This document shows, one piece after another, positions 58,651-64,000 of a DNA stretch of 64,000 nt. Source of the DNA: CBDCFV01 sp963664625. GTDB taxonomy: Bacteria; Chloroflexota; Dehalococcoidia; Lucifugimonadales; UBA3495. The DNA is taken from contig OY761541.1 of NCBI GenBank assembly GCA_963664625.1, positions 2,356,001 through 2,420,000 on the forward strand, written 5' to 3'. Position 1 is the stretch's first letter. Each line of letters opens with the position of its first letter. The notes under the pieces were generated by a model. It was not told the DNA's origin. It did no database searches and worked only from the letters and a program-made list of their open reading frames with translations. The position numbers were made by a program, and so were the translations under genes.

Positions 58651-59663
58651 TGATGCGAACTCTCCGCATCAGCGATGCAGCCCGTTGTATTCTAATGAAC
58701 GTGTCCAAGGGGCCTAACCTTGTATGCCCCAAGGAAAGCATTTGCGGTGATGGAGCGCCCGGCGGTACATCCCTGTGGACAGACGCTCTGGTTCGCCGCC
58801 GCAATCGCATCTCGTTGGTCTGCTGGCAGGGTCCATACCTTATCGGTCTAGGTTCGGCCAGAAAACGCAACGGGTTTCGCGTTTGGGAAGTCGACCACCT
58901 GTACGTCCCGGCTCGGACTGACGCCGTCCGCGGTCACATACAACGCCAGCCTTGGGATTCTGCTTTCCTGGACCTGTTGGAAGCATTGGTGCGTGAGGTC
59001 GGCAAGTGCTTGGGCGAACGCATTGTTGTAAGATTGCCCAGCAACAGTCCGGTCATCTTCCAAGCTCGCAGGTCGGGTTTCTTTTCCTGCTATGAAGAGT
59101 CGTTGATTGAAGGGGCCATCATTTCCCAGTCGGTCGTTCCCCAACCCGTCATTCCCGCGAGGGTGGGAATCTACGAGGGTAAAGCCGAGTGCCGGGGCTG
59201 CTCTGACACCGTGGTCCCGCCCAGACTGTCCGACCGCTTGCCCGGTGACGACTATGGCCTCTTCCAATTGTTCTGCGCTGCTACCCCCCACGAAGTCCGC
59301 GAGAAGTTGGGACTCACCTTCGACCAATGGAAGGATACCCGGGAACCTTCTACCAGAGACCAGCGGGAATGGGTGTTGAGGCACAACGACCGCATCGTAG
59401 GCTGGTTGTGCGTCAAGCCTTTTCAAGGGGTCCGCGACTGCCAGGTTATGGCCCACCCGGACTTTCCGGCCTTGCTTCCCCCCTTGTTGGACTGGGCTTT
59501 GTTACACGGAGGCGTCCAGCATTGGCTAATCCCGGACTACCAGGGGCCGGTCAGGGACTATCTGCTCCGTTACGGACTCCGCGAAACTTCCCGGTACACC
59601 CTGCTGGTCAAGACAATAGCCGCACCCGTGAGAAAGCACGCAATGGCGGCAGTGGAGGCATAG
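58650..59663 (+). CDS. Hypothetical protein, possibly GNAT-like, with an in-frame repeat insert
   Basis: A 337-residue protein with two similar halves by layout: residues about 1-150 (RISLVCWQGPYLIGLGSARK, VDHLYVPARTD, then RSGFFSCYEE) and about 195-330 (HNDRIVGWLCVKPFQGVRDC, then LRYGLRETSRYTLLVKTIA). The pattern is suggestive of a tandem GNAT acetyltransferase fold, but I see no clear acetyl-CoA loop. A REP palindrome is inserted in frame at about residues 166-176 (PVIPARVGIYE). The ATG overlaps the pdxT stop. The ORF is open further upstream over pdxT. Confidence 0.65.
   Translation: MMRTLRISDAARCILMNVSKGPNLVCPKESICGDGAPGGTSLWTDALVRRRNRISLVCWQGPYLIGLGSARKRNGFRVWEVDHLYVPARTDAVRGHIQRQPWDSAFLDLLEALVREVGKCLGERIVVRLPSNSPVIFQARRSGFFSCYEESLIEGAIISQSVVPQPVIPARVGIYEGKAECRGCSDTVVPPRLSDRLPGDDYGLFQLFCAATPHEVREKLGLTFDQWKDTREPSTRDQREWVLRHNDRIVGWLCVKPFQGVRDCQVMAHPDFPALLPPLLDWALLHGGVQHWLIPDYQGPVRDYLLRYGLRETSRYTLLVKTIAAPVRKHAMAAVEA
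59148..59177. repeat. REP palindrome inside a coding sequence
   Basis: CGTCATTCCCGCgaggGTGGGAAT and flank are translated in frame as PVIPARVGIY. The same palindrome is otherwise intergenic in this window. Confidence 0.75.
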
Positions 59664-59664
59664 G

Positions 59665-61284
59665 TTGACATTAGTGGCGAGTTTGGCCCAGCAAGAATTG
59701 GACCTGCTACTGGATGTTTTGCCCACCGCGGTGGCGGAAACCCTGCGTTCCCGCGATGAATTGGAAGACCTGCTGGAGGTGATCCTGGACCTCGGCCGCT
59801 TGCCGGAAGCGCGGTTCCCCTCCGGCGACATGGCTTTGTCGGACCAGGAGATTACTTGGACGGACCTGGAGAGTGTGGTCGCCCGACTGGGCGATTTCGG
59901 CGGTGACAACCGCGCCGGCATAGAACGGACTCTCCACCGTTTTTCCGCTATCCGGAACCGCAAAGGCCGGATAGTTGGCATAACGTGCCGCATGGGCCGG
60001 GCAGTCATGGGCACCATCAAGATAATCGAGGACCTGGCCTTTTCCAACAAGAACATATTACTGCTAGGTCGGCCCGGCGTCGGCAAGACCACCATGCTGC
60101 GCGAGATGGCCCGCGTTCTGTCGGTGGAAGCCAAAAAGCGGGTTGTCATCGTCGATACCTCCAACGAGATCGCCGGTGACGGCGACGTACCCCATCCGGC
60201 CATCGGACGCGCCCGGCGGATGCAGGTGGCGACTCCCGCCCACCAGCACTCCGTCATGATTGAGGCCGTGGAGAACCACATGCCCGAGGTGGTCATCATC
60301 GACGAGATGGGCACCGAGCAGGAAGCTGCCGCCGCCCGCACCATCGCGGAGCGTGGCGTGCAACTCGTTGCCACCGCCCACGGCAACACCCTCGACAATT
60401 TGGTGATGAATCCCACCCTGTCCGACCTCGTTGGAGGAGTGCAGACGGTCACCTTGGGAGACCAGGAGGCCCGGTACCGGGGCACCCAGAAGACTGTCTT
60501 GGAGCGGAAGGCGCCCCCCACCTTTGACGTAGTGGTGGAAATACAGGACTGGGACAGGCTGGCGGTGCACGAAAACGCGGCCCACGTCGTCGACCAGTGG
60601 CTGCGGGGTTTCACGGTAGCACCGGAAGTCCGGTGGCTGGACGAAGAGGGACGCATTAACCGCGCTACCGAGGCCACTCAGCAGCGGGATGGAACGCCTG
60701 CGCCCTGGGGAGCCGAATATTTCGACAGGCCCCCGCGGAACGCACCCATGTCTCCATCGCCCGCCGCCCCATCCGGCGACGCCGTCCCGGACAAGATCAT
60801 AAGGGTCTTCCTGTTCGGTGTCGGCCGTGACAAGCTGGAAGCCGCAGCCGCCGAGGTGGGCGTGCCGGTGCAGGCTTCGAATGAACTCCGGCGCGCCGAC
60901 GTGGTCCTGACCACCAAGACCCATTACCGACGCGGTTCCCAGTTGGTCCGCACCGCCGAGTCAACGGGAACACCTGTCTATGTGCTTCGCAAGAACACCA
61001 TGCCCCAGGTCCACGACTTCCTGCGGACCATCGCCAGGGAGTGGGGGCAGGAGGGCAAAGCCCCTCCGCCGTCGGACGAGGACTACAAAGAGGTCCTGGA
61101 ACAGGCAATGCAAGAGGCGGAAGAGGCCGCTCAGCGCGTGCTAAGCGGAGAGTCGTCCATCAAGCTGACCCCTCAACGGTCTTACGTGCGCCGCCTCCAG
61201 CACATGCTAGGCCAGCGTTACAACGTGGCCTCCACCAGCCGCGGACGGGAACCCAGCAGGGCCGTAATGTTCTACAGGCCCTGA
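59665..61284 (+). CDS. R3H-domain AAA ATPase (Ycf45/SpoIIIAA-like)
   Basis: A 539-residue protein. An N-terminal helical domain is followed by a RecA/secretion-ATPase-like core with Walker A LLLGRPGVGKTTMLREMARV near residue 132 and Walker B VVIIDEMGTEQEAAAART near residue 210, then a linker. A C-terminal R3H single-stranded nucleic-acid-binding domain follows (YVRRLQHMLGQRYNVASTSR with GREPSR, near 510). This is the Ycf45 family, related to SpoIIIAA. Starts at TTG one base after the upstream stop, so it is co-translated. Function unknown, likely RNA or DNA-related. Confidence 0.93.
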   Translation: MTLVASLAQQELDLLLDVLPTAVAETLRSRDELEDLLEVILDLGRLPEARFPSGDMALSDQEITWTDLESVVARLGDFGGDNRAGIERTLHRFSAIRNRKGRIVGITCRMGRAVMGTIKIIEDLAFSNKNILLLGRPGVGKTTMLREMARVLSVEAKKRVVIVDTSNEIAGDGDVPHPAIGRARRMQVATPAHQHSVMIEAVENHMPEVVIIDEMGTEQEAAAARTIAERGVQLVATAHGNTLDNLVMNPTLSDLVGGVQTVTLGDQEARYRGTQKTVLERKAPPTFDVVVEIQDWDRLAVHENAAHVVDQWLRGFTVAPEVRWLDEEGRINRATEATQQRDGTPAPWGAEYFDRPPRNAPMSPSPAAPSGDAVPDKIIRVFLFGVGRDKLEAAAAEVGVPVQASNELRRADVVLTTKTHYRRGSQLVRTAESTGTPVYVLRKNTMPQVHDFLRTIAREWGQEGKAPPPSDEDYKEVLEQAMQEAEEAAQRVLSGESSIKLTPQRSYVRRLQHMLGQRYNVASTSRGREPSRAVMFYRP

Positions 61285-61294
61285 CAATCGTATC

Positions 61295-61900
61295 GTGGCA
61301 GCCTTCATCGTATTCGAGGGCAGCGACGGCTCGGGTAAGAGCACTCAGTGCCGCTACTTGTTGAGGCGAATGCGGCGTGAGGGCTACCCGGCCATTCCAG
61401 CCCGGGAACCGGGCGGCACTCCCAGCGGCAACGCAGTCCGGCGCTGGTTGAAGGGCCATCCGGACCTCACGCCCTTGAGTGAACTGCTCCTCTTCGAGGC
61501 TGCCCGGTCCCAGCTTGTCAGCACGGTCATCCTTCCCAGCCTCCAAGATGGGACCACCGTGGTCTGCGACCGGCATACCGCTTCCACCGTGGCGTACCAA
61601 GGGTATGGCAGAGGGGTGGACTTGGAGGTCATCCGCCAATTGAACCGGATGGCCGTTGGCGACTTGGTTCCCGACGTCACGATACTTCTGGACTTACCGG
61701 TGGAGTTGGCGTTGAACCGAAAGGAAGCCGAGAGCGGTGATGTATTCGATACCGCTCCAGTCGAGTTCCATCGTCGCGTGCGGGAAGGATATCTGGCCCA
61801 AGTGGCGGACGCCCCTGAGCGGTGGCTGGTGCTGGATGCGACCCAGCCGCCGAGGGCGCTGGCGCAGGAGGTGTGGACAAAAGTACAGCCCCTCCTGTAA
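61295..61900 (+). CDS. tmk: Thymidylate kinase
   Basis: A 201-residue dTMP kinase phosphorylating dTMP to dTDP. The P-loop is FIVFEGSDGSGKSTQCRYLL near residue 5, the DR-motif is VVCDRHTASTVAYQGYGRG near residue 87, and the TLLDLPVELAL-type segment (residues 130-140) precedes the LID region. The gene starts at GTG 10 bp after the R3H ATPase gene and ends in a hairpin. It supports the dTTP pathway with dcd at 52065. Confidence 0.96.
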   Translation: MAAFIVFEGSDGSGKSTQCRYLLRRMRREGYPAIPAREPGGTPSGNAVRRWLKGHPDLTPLSELLLFEAARSQLVSTVILPSLQDGTTVVCDRHTASTVAYQGYGRGVDLEVIRQLNRMAVGDLVPDVTILLDLPVELALNRKEAESGDVFDTAPVEFHRRVREGYLAQVADAPERWLVLDATQPPRALAQEVWTKVQPLL

Positions 61901-61909
61901 TGGAGGGGC
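61888..61909 (+). terminator. Hairpin at the end of tmk
   Basis: GCCCCTCC and GGAGGGGC form an 8-bp stem with a 6-nt loop that includes the tmk stop codon, followed by CGTTT. It is a weak intrinsic terminator. Confidence 0.55.
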
Positions 61910-62030
61910 CGTTTACCTTCAATGCTTACGGGACCGCTACCCCCAGGGTAAACCCCCGTTAAGGTCGTCCCCTTCTCGTCTTACCCGCGTAGGCGGGTAT
62001 CAACTAGGGCAGGCCCTTATGGCGTTTGGT

Positions 62031-62312
62031 CTAGTTATCGGCGGGCACCATCATGGCGTTGGCCAGCCTCTGGTCGATAACCTGCCGCATCTGTCGGACC
62101 CGCGCCAAGTCAGGGTATACACCTTCAGCCTTCTTGTCGAAGATCCTCTCCCCGTCCACAAAGACTTCCATGATGCCTTGCCCTCTGGGTGAGATGGCTA
62201 TTGCTGCGTCGGGTCCGTAGTGCCGGAAAAACTCGTTCGCCATCCACGTGGCGGTAGCGAGGTGTTGTCAACTAACGCAGTAAGTGATCTCTATCTGGAC
62301 TTTCCCTTCCAT
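62031..62312 (-). CDS. SelW/Rdx-family selenoprotein with in-frame TGA (Sec)
   Basis: A 93-residue thioredoxin-fold protein if TGA at 62268-62270 is read as selenocysteine. The start ATG at 62312 has AAGGAG 8 nt upstream. The N-terminal MEGKVQIEITYCVS is followed by the TGA, then QHLATATWMANEFFRHYG. The Sec falls at the second position of the family CxxC/CxxU redox motif (C-V-S-U), exactly where SelW/Rdx selenoproteins carry it. The C-terminal VFVDGERIFDKKAEGVYPDL matches SelW. Reading the ATG at 62243 as the start would drop the active site and leave no ribosome-binding site as good. Likely redox role. Confidence 0.85.
62232..62261 (-). promoter_or_regulatory. Bacterial SECIS-like hairpin for Sec insertion
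   Basis: On the minus strand, stem CTCG / CGAG, a small internal loop, and stem CGCCA / TGGCG present the 6-nt apical loop CGTGGA. The loop begins 19 nt after the TGA (bacterial SECIS usually 16-37) and has a G in its second position, as in known bacterial SECIS elements. It lies inside the coding region, as expected. Confidence 0.72.
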
Positions 62313-62525
62313 GAACAAAACTCCTTGGGCCTGAAATTGGGTCACCCCTAGTGTAACAGGATTTCCGCCCGTGTAAACCTCTCTAAAGCCGAATAACCCT
62401 CATGCGCTGGCAGAAAAGCGTTGCCGCCGGTAGCCGCGTTCCCAGCCGAGACCGGACGTTGACAGCGTGAATACCCCAAACTACACTGCCCGTCTCCAAA
62501 CGAACGTCAGGGAAGGTTTGCGGTT
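62313..62525. other. Gap between divergent selenoprotein and exonuclease genes
   Basis: No ORF of note. The sequence contains GTAAACCTCTCTAAAGCCGA and other unremarkable AT-richer stretches. Promoters for both divergent genes must lie here, but none is obvious. Confidence 0.4.
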
Positions 62526-63407
62526 ATGAAGGTACATCTGGTCGACGGCACCTACGAGCTTTTCAGGGCCTATTTCGCCCAACCTCCAGCCACGGCGCCG
62601 GACGGTCGTCCTGTGGCCGCAGTCCGGGGCTTGGTCCAGACCATGCTGGCGTTGCTCCGTGAGGATGACGTGTCTCACGTGGCTTGTGCCTTCGACCACG
62701 AAGTCGAGTCTTTTCGCAACCGGCTTTTCGCCGGGTACAAGACCGGCGACGGGGTACCAGAGGACCTGATGTACCAGTTCGACTTGGCGGAACAAGCCAT
62801 GACCGCCCTCGGGATCGTCGTATGGCCCATGAACGAATTCGAGGCCGACGACGCCATCGCTACCGCCGCGCACATCTGGGCGGACTCTTCCGGAGTGGAC
62901 CAAGTAGTCATTTGCTCGCCGGACAAGGACCTGGCGCAAATGGTGCGAGGGAGGAATGTAGTCACCCTGGACCGCAGAAGAAAGATCGTCCTGGACGAAG
63001 CGGGTGTCCTGGAAAAGTTCGGTGTGTACCCCGAGTCCATCCCCGACTACCTGGCCTTGGTAGGAGATTCCGCCGATGGCATCCCCGGCATCCCCCGTTG
63101 GGGCGCCAAGACCGCGGCGCAGGTGCTGGCCCATTACCGGCATATCGAAAGTATTCCTGCCGATTCGTCCCAATGGGAAGTGCGCCCCAGGGGAGCGCCT
63201 GCTGCCGCGGTGAGCCTGTCTCAACGTTTGGATGACGCCAAATTATACAAGCTCCTGGCGACACTGCGGCTGGACGTGCCTCTGGAAGAAACCTTGGAAG
63301 ACCTTGAATGGCGGGGGGCGCCCAAGGACAAGTACCAAGCCCTTTGCAATGAGTTAGGGTTTACAGGATTGGCCGGCGCCCCCGCGAGGTGGGCCGACGG
63401 GGTGTAA
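62526..63407 (+). CDS. 5'-3' exonuclease (PolA N-terminal domain-like)
   Basis: A 293-residue FEN-like nuclease equal to the N-terminal domain of DNA polymerase I, here without polymerase. Acidic sites are in MKVHLVDGTYELFR (first Asp), VACAFDHEVESFR near residue 57, MNEFEADDAIATAA near residue 105 (E-A-D-D), VVICSPDKDLAQMV near residue 128, and GDSADGIPGIPRWGAKTAAQ near residue 181 (HhH2/GxxA region). Length is normal for a stand-alone enzyme. It probably acts in flap removal or repair. Confidence 0.92.
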   Translation: MKVHLVDGTYELFRAYFAQPPATAPDGRPVAAVRGLVQTMLALLREDDVSHVACAFDHEVESFRNRLFAGYKTGDGVPEDLMYQFDLAEQAMTALGIVVWPMNEFEADDAIATAAHIWADSSGVDQVVICSPDKDLAQMVRGRNVVTLDRRRKIVLDEAGVLEKFGVYPESIPDYLALVGDSADGIPGIPRWGAKTAAQVLAHYRHIESIPADSSQWEVRPRGAPAAAVSLSQRLDDAKLYKLLATLRLDVPLEETLEDLEWRGAPKDKYQALCNELGFTGLAGAPARWADGV

Positions 63408-63425
63408 CAGTATCACGTCGATTAC

Positions 63426-63454
63426 TTGACTTGAGCGTAATCTTGTAATAATAT
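63426..63454 (+). promoter_or_regulatory. Sigma70-type promoter of the RHH gene
   Basis: TTGACT (63426-63431) and TAATAT (63449-63454) are spaced by exactly 17 bp, 75 bp before the start at 63530. Confidence 0.7.
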
Positions 63455-63529
63455 TACACCAAGCGTAAATTACTGGACACAACGCTTACTGACGAATCTC
63501 ATTACCAAGTCAACTCAGGAGGTAACGTT

Positions 63530-63931
63530 ATGGCACAAGATAATACCCCCGGGTCCGGAGAACGGGTGATCCGCGGAGTGGAAACGGTGGGCAAGGGCCT
63601 GACCGAAGTGGGCCGGGGCGTTCGCGACGCAGCCGCGGCCAGCGTGGAAAACGTCCGGGAAACCGTCCGCAACCGGATTCCCACCGAGCGCCAGAGCCGG
63701 GACAACGTGGTCATGGTGCGCGTGGACAAGGACAGCTTGGACCGTATGGACGAACTGATTGAGACTGGCGTAGTCGGCAGTCGTTCCGAGGCCGCCAACT
63801 ACCTAATCACCGAGGGCATCAAGTCGCGCCAGAAGTTCTTCGACGTAGTGGCTTCCAAGGTGGAGGAGATAAGGCGGGCCAAGGAGGAGTTGAGGCGCCT
63901 GACGATTGAAGAAGAAAAGCCCCAGGAGTAG
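63530..63931 (+). CDS. Ribbon-helix-helix-type protein with coiled-coil tail
   Basis: A 133-residue protein. The N-terminal part (about 1-55) is polar and Gly/Ala/Arg-rich (VGKGLTEVGRGVRDAAAASV), probably disordered or amphipathic. Residues 58-105 form an RHH-like DNA-binding domain (VVMVRVDKDSLDRMDELIET, then GVVGSRSEAANYLITEGI). The C-terminal EEIRRAKEELRRLTIEEEKP is a charged helix. AGGAGG lies 7 nt before the ATG, with a good promoter upstream. It is probably a DNA-binding regulator or nucleoid-type protein; the target is unknown. Confidence 0.78.
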   Translation: MAQDNTPGSGERVIRGVETVGKGLTEVGRGVRDAAAASVENVRETVRNRIPTERQSRDNVVMVRVDKDSLDRMDELIETGVVGSRSEAANYLITEGIKSRQKFFDVVASKVEEIRRAKEELRRLTIEEEKPQE

Positions 63932-64000
63932 TCCTCCACAGTTTAGGCTGACGGTCCCGGTAGTGCGAACTAAAGACAGGCATCCCTGACGGCTTGGGAG

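Noticed and set aside
62031..62243. Short 70-residue protein starting at 62243
   Set aside because: It lacks the redox motif and has no ribosome-binding site as good as the AAGGAG before ATG 62312. The TGA just upstream is best read as selenocysteine.

Overview
The window is a GC-rich bacterial chromosome segment with a mostly housekeeping core (valS, aroE, aroC, queA, folD, pdxS/pdxT, tmk, an S1-domain protein, radC, dcd, three tRNAs), a dense load of short dispersed palindromic repeats and many small toxin-antitoxin-like genes. The protein families, the repeat load and the collagen-like surface proteins suggest an uncultured Chloroflexota (Dehalococcoidia/SAR202-like). This is inference from content; no rRNA is present to confirm it.

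Layout. 1-7.4 kb: catabolic and enigmatic enzymes (FAH hydrolase, cysteine-free CMD protein, double-SIS protein, SMP-30 lactonase, a DUF1800/DUF1501 pair, an NHL-repeat protein). 7.5-11.9 kb: tRNA-Ser(UGA), radC, a ThDP enzyme, a MaoC-like hydratase and two small hypothetical genes. 12-18 kb: a surface region with an 898-residue exported protein carrying five IPT/TIG-like repeats and two exported, membrane-anchored collagen-like proteins, closed by a strong terminator. 18.1-20.7 kb: a duplicated hendecad coiled-coil gene, with debris of the 3' end of a neighbouring metallo-hydrolase gene left beside each unit. 20.9-24.1 kb: a tightly coupled run of two membrane proteins, a stand-alone PolX-type HhH protein, an unknown protein and an S1 protein. 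24.3-30.5 kb: valS, aroE and aroC interleaved with PaREP1 and nucleotidyltransferase-HEPN genes. 30.6-36.9 kb: a HEPN pair, a copper module (CopC-CopD-cytochrome c fusion, cupredoxin-like protein, small His-rich protein), a methylmalonyl-CoA epimerase-like gene, tRNA-Ser(CGA) and a PIN toxin module with paired operators. 36.9-46.4 kb: a nuclease-methyltransferase fusion, a Fur regulator, a Uma2 nuclease, queA, folD, a cobalamin-binding protein and a polysaccharide deacetylase. 46.5-52 kb: an accessory pocket with a GIY-YIG protein, a complete IS3-family element with a 3-bp target duplication, a decayed aspartic protease gene and an intact DUF5678-like/retropepsin pair. 52-64 kb: dcd, an M42 peptidase, an Ldh-family oxidoreductase, Phd/AbrB/PIN genes, tRNA-Phe, pdxST, a Ycf45-like R3H ATPase, tmk, a SelW/Rdx selenoprotein, a 5'-3' exonuclease and an RHH protein.

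The most striking observation is at 62.0-62.3 kb. A SelW/Rdx gene has an in-frame TGA exactly at the second position of its redox motif (C-V-S-U), a ribosome-binding site upstream of the TGA, and a SECIS-like hairpin with its apical loop 19 nt downstream. Other notable points are palindromic repeats inserted in frame inside coding genes (queA, the copper fusion, an acetyltransferase-like gene), a Phd antitoxin frame with no canonical start lying in frame just behind an upstream stop, and paired palindromic operators in front of a PIN module.
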